Source of the DNA: Hyphomicrobium sp.
GTDB taxonomy: Bacteria > Pseudomonadota > Alphaproteobacteria > Rhizobiales > Hyphomicrobiaceae
Reading direction: 5' to 3'
DNA length: 42,492 nucleotides
Assembly (NCBI RefSeq): GCF_020852195.1
Contig: NZ_JADZBI010000144.1
Span: forward strand, 1 to 42,492
The notes beneath the pieces were generated by a model. That model saw nothing but the letters and a program-made list of their open reading frames with translations. It ran no database searches and was not told where the DNA came from. This document shows, piece after piece, positions 25,761 through 35,861 of this stretch. Numbering within the stretch: the first letter of the stretch is position 1; every line of letters begins with the position of its first letter. Position numbers and translations under genes: made by a program.

Positions 25761-28700
25761 ATGACGACACACCGCTCCGGCAATACGCGGGCACGGCCGG
25801 TGCCTCCGAGGTCTCCCGGCGAGCTGCCTTACACGGCCTTGCGCAACCCCGCCCCGCGGCCGCAGCGCCCTGTGCGCCAGCGTCTCCTCAAGGTCGCTCA
25901 TCTTGCGGCGTTCATTCTCGGGCCGGTGGTGCTGCTGTCGCTCATCGCCGCCGCCATCGTCTACGTCCGCCTGCTGCACGGGCCGGTATCGCTCAAGAGC
26001 TTCAGTGAGCGCATCGAGGCCAGCATCAACGCGGAGCTCGACGGGTTCCGCGCCGCCATCGAGGACGCGGTGCTCACGCTCGCGGAGGACTACACGGTCG
26101 AGCTGCGCCTCATCAACCTACGCCTCAGCGAGGCGGACGGCGACCTGGTCGCCTCGGCACCGATGGCAGCGGTGGAGCTCAACAGGCGCGCGCTGTGGAC
26201 GCTCGATGCGCGGCCGGAGCGGGTGTTTCTCATCGAGCCTAGCCTCGCCGTCACCTACAGCGCAGCACAGGGCTTCTCGCTCAGCATCTCGAATGCCGGT
26301 GCACCCGAGGGTCCGCCCGGCGAGCAGCCCATCATCCCACCGCGGCCTACGCCGGCGCGACCTCCCGGGGCTGACGCCGGGGCGGCACCCCCATCGTTCC
26401 ATCGCATCGACGTGGCGCGCATTCTCGCCGAAAGCTCGGCGCGCGCGCGACGCGAGGGCGGCTCCTCCCAGCTCAGGGAGTTCGGCCTGCGCAATGCGAC
26501 CGTCTCCGTCACCTATGACGGGCAGACCACGCATATCAGCGTGCCGGAGGCGTCCGTCGACCTCGCGCATATGAAGCGGCGGAGCGTGATCTCCGGGACG
26601 GCGACGATCGCCTCCGACAAGGGCCCATGGTCGCTCACGTTCCACGCCGACGAGTCCGACCGCGGGAACGTCCTCAAGGTAACGACAACGGTGCGCGACT
26701 TCGTGCCGAGCACACTGGCGAAGATCTCGCCGGCGCTCGGCCTGCTCGCTATGCTCGACGCCCCGGTGAGCGGCGAGTTCGCCCTCGACCTCTCGAACGC
26801 GGGCGACCTCAAGACCGCCAACCTTGCCGCCGACCTGGGCCGCGGCTTCATGCGCCTGCCTTCGCTCTCCGACACGCCCGTGCTCATCGACAGCGGCCGG
26901 TTGTCGATGCTCTACGACGCCGAGACGCGTCGGCTCACGCTCGCGCCCTCGACGCTCGACTGGGGCGGCAGCCGCATCACGCTCGAAGGCGCGGTGACGA
27001 GCGATCCCGCGGAGGGCGGCGCGCCGCAGTGGCATTTCGGACTGCAGTCGGTCGACGGCGTGGTCTCCGCGGAGGAGTTCGGCGTAGCGCCCATTGCGAT
27101 CGACGGCTTCACGGCGACGGGGCGCATCATCCCGAGCGAAGGGCTCGTGCAACTCGCCGGGCTCTCGCTCAAGGCGGGCGGCGGCGAGGTGACCGCCAAC
27201 GGCGAGGTGATCACCGGCCACGGCACGCCAAGCACGCGCCTCGAAGCCGCGATCTCGCCGATGCCGCTCGCGACCCTCAAAGCCCTCTGGCCGCGTGCGG
27301 CGGCGCCCACCGCGCGCGACTGGGTCGGAGCGCAAGTGGAGCAGGCGAGCCTGAAATCGGCTTCCTTCAAGCTCCTCTCGGGCCGCTTCCTCGAGACCGA
27401 GCAAGGCATCGACGGCGCGCCTCCCGCCACAGGACCGGAGCGCCTCTCGGGGCGGATAGACGTTGCCGACCTCAGGATGCATCCGCTGCCCAAGAGCCTG
27501 CCCATGGAGGCGGCGGAGGCCACGATCCGCCTCGAGAACAGCTCGCTCGAGGTTACGGTGCCCCAAGCGTCCATCATCGCCAGCCCGACTCGCCGGCTTC
27601 CGCTCAAGGGCGTGCGCTTCACTGTCGTCGACGTCACGCACGAGGCACCGATCGCAGAGCTGGCGCTCGAGTCACAAACCTCGCTATCGGCCCTGATCGA
27701 GACCCTCAACAACAGCGAGCTGCATCTCGCCGGCCAGGGGCCGCTGCCCATCGAGGGCATCGACGGCAAGGTCGATGGCGATATCAAGATCGCGATGCCG
27801 CTCATCGGCTCGGCCAGCGTGGTGAAGGCCGAAGGCAAGGCACGCATCACCGACCTCAAGGGCAAGAGCAAGGAGCACCGCATCGACCTGCAAGGCGGGA
27901 CGATCGAAATCAACGTCTCCGACATCGGCGTGATCGCCAAGGGCGACATGATCGTCAACGGCGTGCTCGCGAAGCTGCAAATGCACCGCATCCTCGATGC
28001 GCCGCCCGAGATGCAGCCGCCGATCCGGCTTTCGGCGACGCTCGACAACTCCGACCGCACGCAGCTCGGCCTCGACGTCAATCACCTGGTGCAGGGCGAC
28101 GTGCCGATCGAGGTGACGGTGACGCCAAAGCCGGACGCGCCGTCGGAGATCCGCGTGCGCGGCGATCTCACCAACGCCGAGCTTCTGTTCCCCAGCCTTG
28201 CATGGAGGAAATCCCCGGGCCGCGTCGCATCGGTCGAGTTCGACGTCGACTCCGCGGATCCGGAGAAGATCAAACTTCAGAACTTCCGCCTGGTCGGCGA
28301 CAACGTCGCCGTCGACGGATGGCTCACGGTCGACGGCCGCCGCGAGGTCAACGAGTTCTCGTTTCCCAACTTCTCGATCAACGTGGTCTCGCGCCTCGCG
28401 GTGACCGGCAAGCTTAACGCGGATCGCGTCTGGAAGATCTCGGCCAAGGGCTCGACCTTCGACGCCAAGGACCTGTTCCGGTCGATGCTCTCGCTCGGCA
28501 ATACCGGGGACACCCAGATCAAGCCGCTGCATCCGGCGGCGGGCGTGGACCTCACGGCCGAGATCGGCACCGTGCTCGGCCATTCGGACGTCTCGCTCCG
28601 CGGCTACAAGACGAAAGTCTCGGAGCGCGGCGACGAGCTCGTCGCCGTGGCCGCCGAGGGCATGCTCGACGGCGGCAAGCCGCTCACGGTGCATCTGAGC

Positions 28701-29477
28701 TCCGACGGCCCGCGCAAGCTCTACGCGGATTCGACGGACGCCGGGCAGGCGCTCAAGCTGGTCGGCTTCTACCCCAACATGCAGGGGGGCCGACTCAGGC
28801 TCGAGGTCGACCTCGAGGGACGGGGCGCGGCCGAGAAGAGCGGCACCCTATGGGTCGAGGACTTCCGCGTGCTCGGCGATCCGGTCATCTCGGAAGTGTA
28901 CTCGAGCGTTGAGAGCAGCTCGGAGAGCGCATCGACCGCTCCCGGCCGCAAGCGCAAGGTCGAGCGCGAGGTGTTCGAGTTCCAGCGCATGAAGGCGCCG
29001 TTCTCGGTCGGGCACGGGCAGTTCGTGCTCGACGATTCCTACCTGCGCGGCCCCCTGCTTGGCGCCTCGATCCGCGGCAAGGTGGACTACAATAACCGGC
29101 GGCTCAGCCTCGGCGGAACCTACGTGCCGCTGCAGGGCATTAACAGCGCGCTGTGCGAGATCCCGCTGTTCGGGCCGATCGTATCCGGCTTCGACTGCCA
29201 GGGCGTGTTCGGAATCACCTATGCCATCCAGGGGCCGATGGCGTCGCCGCAGGTGCTCGTCAATCCGCTGTCGATGTTCACGCCCGGCATCCTGCGCACG
29301 ATCATGGAGATGACCAGCCCAAATCCGCAGGTCCAGGCGCCGCGCGATTCCCAACGCGCGCCGGCCGAGAAGCGCGTGCGCGCCTCGAGCACATCACGCG
29401 AGGACAACTCGCCCATCGGCACCATCGACGGATGGTCCTCGGAGACGACGCCAGCCGGCAAGGGCAAGAAGAAGTAG
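25761..29477 (+). CDS. AsmA/YhdP-like envelope protein
   Basis: A very long protein (1238 residues), similar in length to E. coli YhdP. A short basic N-terminus leads to one membrane anchor (about 42-66, HLAAFILGPVVLLSLIAAAI), and the rest faces the periplasm as repetitive beta-rich sequence of the AsmA/DUF3971 type. The C-terminal AsmA-like block is clear: RLRLEVDLEGRG, VGHGQFVLDDSYLRGP, YVPLQGINSALCEIPLFG and VLVNPLSMFTPGILR. Such proteins are thought to carry phospholipid between inner and outer membranes. ATG at 25761 is used; TTG at 25755 has better spacing from GGAGA and is possible. It is convergent with tyrS. Confidence 0.88.
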   Translation: MTTHRSGNTRARPVPPRSPGELPYTALRNPAPRPQRPVRQRLLKVAHLAAFILGPVVLLSLIAAAIVYVRLLHGPVSLKSFSERIEASINAELDGFRAAIEDAVLTLAEDYTVELRLINLRLSEADGDLVASAPMAAVELNRRALWTLDARPERVFLIEPSLAVTYSAAQGFSLSISNAGAPEGPPGEQPIIPPRPTPARPPGADAGAAPPSFHRIDVARILAESSARARREGGSSQLREFGLRNATVSVTYDGQTTHISVPEASVDLAHMKRRSVISGTATIASDKGPWSLTFHADESDRGNVLKVTTTVRDFVPSTLAKISPALGLLAMLDAPVSGEFALDLSNAGDLKTANLAADLGRGFMRLPSLSDTPVLIDSGRLSMLYDAETRRLTLAPSTLDWGGSRITLEGAVTSDPAEGGAPQWHFGLQSVDGVVSAEEFGVAPIAIDGFTATGRIIPSEGLVQLAGLSLKAGGGEVTANGEVITGHGTPSTRLEAAISPMPLATLKALWPRAAAPTARDWVGAQVEQASLKSASFKLLSGRFLETEQGIDGAPPATGPERLSGRIDVADLRMHPLPKSLPMEAAEATIRLENSSLEVTVPQASIIASPTRRLPLKGVRFTVVDVTHEAPIAELALESQTSLSALIETLNNSELHLAGQGPLPIEGIDGKVDGDIKIAMPLIGSASVVKAEGKARITDLKGKSKEHRIDLQGGTIEINVSDIGVIAKGDMIVNGVLAKLQMHRILDAPPEMQPPIRLSATLDNSDRTQLGLDVNHLVQGDVPIEVTVTPKPDAPSEIRVRGDLTNAELLFPSLAWRKSPGRVASVEFDVDSADPEKIKLQNFRLVGDNVAVDGWLTVDGRREVNEFSFPNFSINVVSRLAVTGKLNADRVWKISAKGSTFDAKDLFRSMLSLGNTGDTQIKPLHPAAGVDLTAEIGTVLGHSDVSLRGYKTKVSERGDELVAVAAEGMLDGGKPLTVHLSSDGPRKLYADSTDAGQALKLVGFYPNMQGGRLRLEVDLEGRGAAEKSGTLWVEDFRVLGDPVISEVYSSVESSSESASTAPGRKRKVEREVFEFQRMKAPFSVGHGQFVLDDSYLRGPLLGASIRGKVDYNNRRLSLGGTYVPLQGINSALCEIPLFGPIVSGFDCQGVFGITYAIQGPMASPQVLVNPLSMFTPGILRTIMEMTSPNPQVQAPRDSQRAPAEKRVRASSTSREDNSPIGTIDGWSSETTPAGKGKKK

Positions 29478-29515
29478 GAGAGAGGCACTGCGGAGCGACT
29501 TCGCCGATGCTGGCC

Positions 29516-30775
29516 TCACACCGGCTTCAGGAGAACGTGCTTCTTCTTGCCGAGCGACAGCTTGATGACACCCTCGGCCGTCAGGTCGCTTTCCGAGAGC
29601 TTGGCCTTCTCGTCGGTCACGAGCTGATCGTTGACCTTGCGACCACCGCCCTTGATCTGACGCCGCGCCTCGCTCGTGGAAGCCACGAGACCAGCCTCGA
29701 CGAACAGGCTCAGGAGGCCGAGGCCCGATTTGAGGCCGGCGCCGCCGATCTCGACGGTCGGCAGGCCCTCGGCGAGCGCGCCCTGCTCGAACGTCCGCTT
29801 CGCCGTCTCGGCTGCCGCCTCGGCCTTCTCGCGGCCGTGCACGAGCGCCGTCGCCTCGGTAGCCAGCACCTTCTTGGCCTCGTTGATCTCGGCGCCCTCG
29901 AGCGCGGCGAGCCGCGCCACCTCGTCGAGGGGAAGCGTGGTGAAGAGCTTCAGGAAGCGCGCCACGTCGGCGTCCTCGGTGTTGCGCCAGTATTGCCAGT
30001 AGTCGTAGGCGGAGAGCTGGGCCTCGTTGAGCCACACGGCGCCGGAGGCGGTCTTGCCCATCTTGGCGCCGGAGGCGGTGGTCAGCAGCGGGCAGGTGAG
30101 CGCGTAGAGCTGGTGCGCGACGCCCATGCGCCGGCCGAGATCGATGCCGGTGACGATGTTGCCCCACTGGTCGGAGCCGCCCATCTGCAGGTTGCAGCCG
30201 TAGCGCCGTGCCAACTCCGCGAAGTCGTAGGCCTGCAGCAGCACGTAGTTGAACTCGATGAAAGAGAGCTCCTGGTCGCGTTCGAGGCGCAGCTTGACGG
30301 AGTCCATCGACAGCATGCGATTCACCGACATGTGCCGGCCGACGTCGCGCAGGAACTCGATGTAGTTGAGCTTGGCCAGCCACTCGGCGTTGTCGAGCAT
30401 GAGCGCATCGTGCCCGCCGTCGCCGAAGGCGAGGAACTTCGAGAAGACCGTCTTGATCTGGTTCTTGTTGTCCTCGATCGTCTCGAGGGTCAGGATCCTG
30501 CGCGTCTCGTCGCGGCCGGACGGGTCGCCGACCCGGGTGGTGCCGCCGCCCATCAGCGCGATCGGCCTGCCCGCACCCGTTTTCTGCAGCCAGTGCAGCA
30601 TCATAATCGAGAGCAGATGGCCGATGTGCAGCGAGGGCGCCGTGCAGTCGTAGCCGACGTAGGCCACGACTTTGCCGGCGGCGGCGAGGCCGTCGACGCC
30701 TTGCGGGTCGGAGCACTGGTGGATAAAGCCGCGCTCGGTCAGGATCTTGAGAAAGTCGGATCGGAAATTCGTCAT
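29516..30775 (-). CDS. tyrS: Tyrosyl-tRNA synthetase
   Basis: Charges tRNA-Tyr with tyrosine; 419 residues, the normal bacterial length. Class I motifs: HIGH at residues 50-53 ([10 protein letters not shown]) and the KMSKS loop as KMGKT at 238-242. SDQWGN (201-206) lies in the tyrosine-binding region. A C-terminal S4 RNA-binding domain covers about 352-419 ([16 protein letters not shown]). ATG at 30775. It is divergent from anmK, with only about 80 bases between the starts, and convergent with the AsmA-like gene. Confidence 0.97.
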   Translation of the reverse strand: MTNFRSDFLKILTERGFIHQCSDPQGVDGLAAAGKVVAYVGYDCTAPSLHIGHLLSIMMLHWLQKTGAGRPIALMGGGTTRVGDPSGRDETRRILTLETIEDNKNQIKTVFSKFLAFGDGGHDALMLDNAEWLAKLNYIEFLRDVGRHMSVNRMLSMDSVKLRLERDQELSFIEFNYVLLQAYDFAELARRYGCNLQMGGSDQWGNIVTGIDLGRRMGVAHQLYALTCPLLTTASGAKMGKTASGAVWLNEAQLSAYDYWQYWRNTEDADVARFLKLFTTLPLDEVARLAALEGAEINEAKKVLATEATALVHGREKAEAAAETAKRTFEQGALAEGLPTVEIGGAGLKSGLGLLSLFVEAGLVASTSEARRQIKGGGRKVNDQLVTDEKAKLSESDLTAEGVIKLSLGKKKHVLLKPV

Positions 30776-30858
30776 GATGGGCTGGAAGGACCTTTCGCTG
30801 CGCCGCAGGCTCGGGCGGCGGCGCCGTTTCGGGCAGGAACATGCATGAGGAGGGGCGG

Positions 30859-31980
30859 GTGAGCAAGCGAGAGGGCGAGGTCTGGCGGGCCCTGGGGTTG
30901 ATGAGCGGCACCTCGCTCGACGGCATCGATGTGGCGGTCATCGAAACGGACGGGGAGCGCGTGCTGCGGCGGGGCTTTGCCGCCACCTACCCCTACTCGG
31001 ACGCCTTCCGCGAGAAGCTCGCCGCCGGGCTTCAGGACGCAGCCCAGCTCCGGGACCGCGTCGCGCGGCCGGGCCGGCTCGCGCTCATCGAGCAATATCT
31101 GACGGAGCTGCACGCGGAGGCGGTGGGGCACTATCTGCAGGACCACCAAATCGCCCTCGACAGCATCGATCTCGTCGGCTTCCATGGGCAGACCGTGTTG
31201 CATCGGCCCGAGGCGGGGCTGACGGTGCAGCTCGGCGACGGGCCGCTGCTCGCGCGCCGTCTCGGCCGGCCGGTGGTCTACGACCTGCGCGCGGCCGACG
31301 TCGCGGCAGGAGGGCAAGGCGCGCCGCTGGCGCCGGCCTATCATCGCGCGCTCGCGGCCGAGATCCCCGAGCGTCCGCTCGTGATCCTCAACCTCGGCGG
31401 CGTCGCCAACGTGACTTGGATCGACCGCGACGGAACGCTGCTCGCCTTCGACACCGGGCCGGCGTCGGCGATGATCGACGACTGGTGCAAGGCCAAGCTC
31501 GGACAGCCTTACGACGCAGGCGGAGAGATCGCAGCCTCCGGAACGGTGCACGAGGACATCGTCACTGACTGGCTCGCGCATCCCTACTTCGCGGCGCCGC
31601 CGCCGAAGTCGCTCGATCGCAACGCGTTCGATCTCGGGCCGGTGGCGGGCCTCTCGCCGGAGGACGGCGCGGCGACGCTCACCGCCTTCTCGGCTGCGGC
31701 GGTGGCGGCTGCGCGCGCGCATTTCCCGGAAGCGCCGGCGCTCTGGGTCGCGTCCGGCGGGGGAAGACGGAACGCGACGCTGATGGCCATGATCGCAGAG
31801 CGGGTCGGCGCGCCGGTGCAGCCGGCCGAGGCGTTCGACATCGACGGCGACAGCGTCGAGGCTGAGGCGTGGGCGTTCCTCGCCGTGCGCGCGCGGCTCG
31901 GGCTGCCGATCACGTTTCCGGGCACGACCGGCGTCGCCGAGGCGCTGACCGGCGGCGTGGTCGCAGACGGCAGCTCCTAG
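30859..31980 (+). CDS. anmK: Anhydro-N-acetylmuramic acid kinase
   Basis: Cleaves and phosphorylates 1,6-anhydro-MurNAc to MurNAc-6-phosphate, feeding cell-wall fragments back to metabolism. Motifs of the ASKHA kinase fold: [49 protein letters not shown] and [13 protein letters not shown]. From GTG at 30859 it has 373 residues, near E. coli AnmK (369). I prefer that GTG because GAGGAGGGG lies right ahead; the track's ATG at 30841 is six codons earlier and also possible. Other recycling genes are not adjacent. Confidence 0.94.
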   Translation: MSKREGEVWRALGLMSGTSLDGIDVAVIETDGERVLRRGFAATYPYSDAFREKLAAGLQDAAQLRDRVARPGRLALIEQYLTELHAEAVGHYLQDHQIALDSIDLVGFHGQTVLHRPEAGLTVQLGDGPLLARRLGRPVVYDLRAADVAAGGQGAPLAPAYHRALAAEIPERPLVILNLGGVANVTWIDRDGTLLAFDTGPASAMIDDWCKAKLGQPYDAGGEIAASGTVHEDIVTDWLAHPYFAAPPPKSLDRNAFDLGPVAGLSPEDGAATLTAFSAAAVAAARAHFPEAPALWVASGGGRRNATLMAMIAERVGAPVQPAEAFDIDGDSVEAEAWAFLAVRARLGLPITFPGTTGVAEALTGGVVADGSS

Positions 31981-32390
31981 CGCCTTTCCGAAATTGGGGA
32001 CAGCCGCTTGGAGCAGTCGGTCGAAGCCCTTTGACGTCGAGCAAGCGGAAACTTGCGTGGGTCCCGACCTTCGTCGGGATGACGGCTGTTATGTGGATGT
32101 CGTCGGCCACCTTATTGACGTCATCCCGGCGAAGGCCGGGATCCACGCCAGCCTTCACAAACGCCACACCGGCAGAATCCTCGTGCCATGGCGCAACTCG
32201 CAGGAGGCCACCGCACGACGCGCCTCTAGCAGGGCGCAATGGTTTCCCGGCGGGACGAGATGAAGATCGCGTCGCCACGTCTCCTGCCCGGGCGGGCGCC
32301 CTTCAGGCTTCGCAAGCCTTGCGCCGGCGTCGCGGATCAGGCCAATCTGACCTGGTTCAGGACGAAAATTCGCGACGGGGGATCAAGACG
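31981..32390. other. Intergenic gap carrying an inverted repeat pair
   Basis: 410 bases between anmK and the DUF808 gene. The only clear structure is the inverted 29-bp pair at 32055-32148. Open frames through here are extensions of downstream frames without family signal. Confidence 0.5.
32055..32148. repeat. REPIN-like inverted pair of 29-bp palindromic units
   Basis: Unit 1 (32055-32083) contains TCCCGACCTTCGTCGGGA; unit 2 (32120-32148) contains TCCCGGCGAAGGCCGGGA. Unit 2 reversed and complemented equals unit 1 except at four positions. Each unit is itself a small hairpin, and the two together can form one long hairpin around a 36-base centre. Palindromes with the GTCATCCCGGCGAAGGCCGG core are common dispersed repeats in alphaproteobacterial genomes. 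Confidence 0.85.
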
Positions 32391-33344
32391 ATGAGCGGCC
32401 TTCTGGCATTGCTGGACGACGTGGTGGCGCTGGCGAAGGTCGCGGCCGCGACGATCGACGACGCGGCGGCGCAGGCGGTCAAGGTCGGCGCCAAGACGGC
32501 CGGGGTGGTGGTCGACGACGCGGCCGTGACCCCGCGCTACGTCACGGGGCTGGCGGCTGCGCGCGAGCTTCCCATCGTCGGCCGTATCGCGCTCGGCTCG
32601 CTCAAGAACAAGATCCTGTTCCTGCTGCCGGTGGCGCTGCTACTTACCGTCTTCCTGCCCCAGGCGATCACGCCGCTCCTGATGCTCGGCGGCCTCTATC
32701 TGGCCTACGAGGGGTTCGAGAAGGTTCTGCATTGGGTGACGCATACGAAACCTGCCACCATCGTGACGGTGGCAGGCGGACTCGATGCGCAGCAGCTCGA
32801 GGACCAGCGCGTCGCCGGCGCCATCCGCACGGACTTCATCCTGTCGGCGGAGATCATGGCCATCGCGCTCGCCAACATCACGGCGCCCGACCTCACGACC
32901 AAGGCGCTCGTGCTGGCGACCGTTGCCCTGCTCGTCACGGCGGCGGTCTATGGCGCAGTGGCGCTGATCGTGAAGGCCGACGACTTCGGAGTCGCGCTCG
33001 CGCAGCGCGGCGGGCCGGTCTCGGGGCCTATCGGCCGGGCGCTGGTCTACGGCATGCCGCCGTTCCTGCAGGTGCTGAGCGTAGTCGGCACGATCGCCAT
33101 GCTGTGGGTTGGCGGCGGCATCCTCGTGCACGGGCTGGCGGAGTACGGGATCGCCGGGCCTGAGCATTGGATCCACGATGTTTCCGAGGCGGTGCGGAGC
33201 GCGGTTCCCGTCGTCAGCGATGCGCTCGCCTGGATCGCCGGCGCGCTCGGGGCGGCCGTGGTCGGCGTCGTTGCCGGCGCCCTCACGGCCTTGCTCGTCA
33301 AGGTCGTCACGCTCCCCTTCGCGAGCAATGCAAAGGCGTCGTAG
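32391..33344 (+). CDS. DUF808 (YedI-like) membrane protein
   Basis: A 317-residue inner-membrane protein of the DUF808 family (E. coli YedI, about 305). The N-terminal block is diagnostic: LLALLDDVVALAKVAAATID, KTAGVVVDDAAVTPRYV, then LPIVGRIALGSLKNKI. Several membrane helices follow, with AYEGFEKVLHW and AIRTDFILSAEIMAIALANI, also conserved. No activity is established. The track's start at 31869 runs through the intergenic repeat; ATG at 32391 with GGGGGA upstream is right. It is convergent with the next gene, 15 bases away. Confidence 0.92.
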   Translation: MSGLLALLDDVVALAKVAAATIDDAAAQAVKVGAKTAGVVVDDAAVTPRYVTGLAAARELPIVGRIALGSLKNKILFLLPVALLLTVFLPQAITPLLMLGGLYLAYEGFEKVLHWVTHTKPATIVTVAGGLDAQQLEDQRVAGAIRTDFILSAEIMAIALANITAPDLTTKALVLATVALLVTAAVYGAVALIVKADDFGVALAQRGGPVSGPIGRALVYGMPPFLQVLSVVGTIAMLWVGGGILVHGLAEYGIAGPEHWIHDVSEAVRSAVPVVSDALAWIAGALGAAVVGVVAGALTALLVKVVTLPFASNAKAS

Positions 33345-33359
33345 CAGCGAGGCGGCACC

Positions 33360-33968
33360 TCAATCGCGCGGCGGATGCGCGGGAAACGTGCCGTCCACGA
33401 ACGCCGAGACGATGACAAGCGCCACGAAGAGAACGTGACCCATGACCTCGAGGTTCTCCTCGAACAGGTCGCGCGTCAGGGTGCCTGTCATGAGGCCATC
33501 CCAGAGGTGGCGATCGAAGGTCTTGGAGACGAAGTAGGTCCAGAGCGCCGTCATCAGCAGCGCCACGATCGTTCGGTTGGAGATAAAGGGCTCCAGACGC
33601 TCTCGCGCGCGGGAGGCCCACCAGATCAGTATGACCAATGCGATGTAGAAGGCGGTGTTGGTGCCCTGGAAATGCAGCTCGCGCAGGAACAGGCAGAGCA
33701 AAAACACGGCCAGCCATTTGAAGTAGATTTGCGGGCGCACGGCCGCCAGCCACGCGCCCACAACGACACCGATGGCCAGGATGACTGGAGAGATGAGCTC
33801 GGCGCGCTCCTTGTCGAGGTAGGGTGCGACGGACGGGATCGTGCTCAGCCATAGAATGACAAGCACGGCAGCCGCGGGGACAAATGGCACCCAGGGTGGG
33901 GTCAGCCGCAGAACCCGCGTTGCGGTGGTCACATGCCAAGCCGCGGTCACGCCCAGTTGCTCCCGCAT
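33360..33968 (-). CDS. Multi-pass membrane protein, unknown
   Basis: A 202-residue protein with about six hydrophobic segments, the first near VPFVPAAAVLVILWLSTIP. Polar residues are kept inside or beside the helices: LCLFLRELHFQGTN, SKTFDRHLWDGL and EENLEVMGHVLFV. Such paired Glu/Asp/His residues in membrane segments can suggest metal binding or an enzyme of the membrane, but I do not recognise the family. ATG at 33968 has a weak ribosome-binding site. The rhomboid gene is upstream on the same strand, about 110 bases away. Confidence 0.68.
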   Translation of the reverse strand: MREQLGVTAAWHVTTATRVLRLTPPWVPFVPAAAVLVILWLSTIPSVAPYLDKERAELISPVILAIGVVVGAWLAAVRPQIYFKWLAVFLLCLFLRELHFQGTNTAFYIALVILIWWASRARERLEPFISNRTIVALLMTALWTYFVSKTFDRHLWDGLMTGTLTRDLFEENLEVMGHVLFVALVIVSAFVDGTFPAHPPRD

Positions 33969-34078
33969 GACGGAGTCCCCGCTGTCATATTGTCATTGTA
34001 GCGTTGTAATCGCCGCGCAGGGGGACCGGGCCTTACAAGTCCCTTACAAAGCGCGACAGGATTGCGGCCGCGATCCCG

Positions 34079-34846
34079 CTAGCGTCGCAACCACCACGAC
34101 AGCCAGCGCATCCAGACGGTCCACGGCCAGAGCGCCGAGCGGGTCGCCGCCGTGGCGTCCTCCAGCGGGTTGGCAGGCGGCGCCGTGCGCGGAAGCAGCA
34201 GCCACCCGGCGACGAAGCCGCCGATGTGCGCCCACCAGGCAATGCCGCCCGCGCCCGCCGGAAGCGCGAGGGAGCCGGCCGCCTGCATGAGCTGGGTCAG
34301 GAACCAGAGGCCGGCGAAGACCAGCGCGGGCATCATGAAGAATACAGGCACGACGACGATCGGCTGCAGGATGTTGACCCAGGCGTAGGGGAAGCGGCGG
34401 GCGTAAGCGGCGATGACGCCGGCGATGGCGCCCGACGCACCGAGCGCCGGCACAGGCGACGAGACGTTGAACACGAAATGCAGGGCCGAGGCGGCCAGGC
34501 CCGAGACCAGGTACAGCGCCAGAAAGCGCCCCGGCCCCAGCCGGTCCTCGAGCGCGGGGCCGAAGACCCAGAGCACCCAAAGGTTCGAGAGGATGTGCAT
34601 CACCCCGCCGTGCAGGAACATGTTGGTGAGGAACGGCGTCAAGTCCCAGCGGCTCAGCCCATGGGCGGCCGCCCAGGCGCCGTCCGTGTATCGCGCGGGG
34701 ACAAGCGCGTGAGCGGAGAGGAACGTATCGGTCGCCGGCACGGAGAGCGTCATCTGAGAGAGGAACGCGGCCACGCAGAGCGCGATCAGCGTCCCGGTGG
34801 CCCAGGGCTTCGCCGTGTAGGGAATCGTGTTGTTGGTCGGGATCAC
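34079..34846 (-). CDS. Rhomboid family intramembrane serine protease
   Basis: Cleaves membrane helices of other proteins inside the membrane. The 255-residue protein has HGGVMHILSNLWVLWVFG (His84, Asn88, the oxyanion-side H..xN motif), the catalytic serine in LGASGAIAGV (Ser138) and catalytic His207 in WWAHIGGFVAGW, spaced as in GlpG-like enzymes. Six membrane segments are visible. The start is GTG at 34846 with GAGGC upstream. The substrate is unknown. It reads in the same direction as the SDR gene upstream, about 85 bases away. Confidence 0.92.
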   Translation of the reverse strand: MIPTNNTIPYTAKPWATGTLIALCVAAFLSQMTLSVPATDTFLSAHALVPARYTDGAWAAAHGLSRWDLTPFLTNMFLHGGVMHILSNLWVLWVFGPALEDRLGPGRFLALYLVSGLAASALHFVFNVSSPVPALGASGAIAGVIAAYARRFPYAWVNILQPIVVVPVFFMMPALVFAGLWFLTQLMQAAGSLALPAGAGGIAWWAHIGGFVAGWLLLPRTAPPANPLEDATAATRSALWPWTVWMRWLSWWLRR

Positions 34847-34931
34847 GGGCGCAGCCTCGAACGCATCGGCGGAGGCGATGGTATGCGGAGCCGGCCCCGT
34901 CCTTCAACGGGGACCGATGGCGCAGACCGCG

Positions 34932-35699
34932 TCAGATCGCCGTGAAGCCGTTGTCCACGAACAGGTGCGCGCCGTTGATGAAGCTCGCCTCGTCGCTGGC
35001 GAGAAAGAGCGCTGCCTTGGCGACCTCCTCCGGCTCGCCGATGCGGCCCTGCTGGGCGGCGATGGCAGCGTCCGACACGTCGACGCCGGCCGCCTGCAGC
35101 TCCGCCACCTCGCGCAGCCCGTGCGGCGTGCGGATAAAGCCCGGGCAGACCGCGTTGCAGCGGATGTTGCGGTCGCGGAACTCGACGGCGATGGCGCGGG
35201 CGAACATGTGGCAGGCGCCCTTGGTGGTGTCGTAGAGCACCTCCATGGGGGTCGCGGCGACGGCGGAGATCGATGACGTGCAGACGATGGCACCGCCGCC
35301 GTTCGCGATCATCTGCGGCAGCACCGCTCGCGTCATCAGGAACATGGAGCGGACGTTGACGGCGTGCAGCATCTCCCACTCGTCGAGCGTGGTCTCGAGG
35401 AACGGTTTGATGACGATGGTGCCGGCGTGATTGAACAGCGTTGTCACGGTGCCGAAGCGTTGAGATACGCCTTTCACGGCCTCCTCGACCTGGCGCTCGT
35501 CGGAGACGTCGGCGGCGAAGACGGCAGCCTCGCCGCCCGCCGCGGCGATGGCAGCGGCGGTCTCCTCGGCTGCGGTCTTGTTGCGGTCGACAATGGCGAC
35601 CTTGGCGCCCTCCGCCGCGAAGAGACGCGAGGCGGCGCCGCCCATGCCGGTCGCACCGCCGGAGATGATCGCAACCTGGCCTTCAAGGCGTCCTGCCAT
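34932..35699 (-). CDS. SDR family oxidoreductase
   Basis: A classical short-chain dehydrogenase of 255 residues. The cofactor motif is GGATGMGG (residues 14-21) and the Asp at VDRN (Asp38) favours NAD(H). NHAG (90-93) replaces the usual NNAG. The catalytic set is Ser143 (TSSIS) and Tyr156-x3-Lys160 (YDTTK). It ends GEPEEVAKAALFLAS and FVDNGF, as usual. I start it at ATG 35699 instead of the track's 35831, which runs into a repeat. Its position behind the TRAP operon suggests it may oxidise the imported acid or alcohol, but that is inference. Confidence 0.92.
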   Translation of the reverse strand: MAGRLEGQVAIISGGATGMGGAASRLFAAEGAKVAIVDRNKTAAEETAAAIAAAGGEAAVFAADVSDERQVEEAVKGVSQRFGTVTTLFNHAGTIVIKPFLETTLDEWEMLHAVNVRSMFLMTRAVLPQMIANGGGAIVCTSSISAVAATPMEVLYDTTKGACHMFARAIAVEFRDRNIRCNAVCPGFIRTPHGLREVAELQAAGVDVSDAAIAAQQGRIGEPEEVAKAALFLASDEASFINGAHLFVDNGFTAI

Positions 35700-35737
35700 C
35701 CGGTCTCTCTCTATCGCGCCTGCGGCCAAGATGGTCT

Positions 35738-35841
35738 CCCTCCCCCTTGTAGGGAGGGGAAGCCCTCTGGCCAGCGTCTGAACTCCCCTCCCAACCTCCC
35801 CCACGTCATGTCGGAGACATGCCTTCGCCATGATGGGGAGG
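35738..35841 (-). repeat. Two-hairpin dispersed repeat, copy 2
   Basis: Inverted and diverged copy of the element at 17373-17498. Small hairpin CCCTCCC / GGGAGGG (35738-35758), spacer, then a long hairpin from CCTCCCCCA (35795) to TGGGGAGG (35834-35841) enclosing CATGTC-GGA-GACATG. It lies between dctP and the SDR gene, where it may end or stabilise transcripts. Confidence 0.82.
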
Positions 35842-35861
35842 AGTGAGCGAGAGAGAGAACC

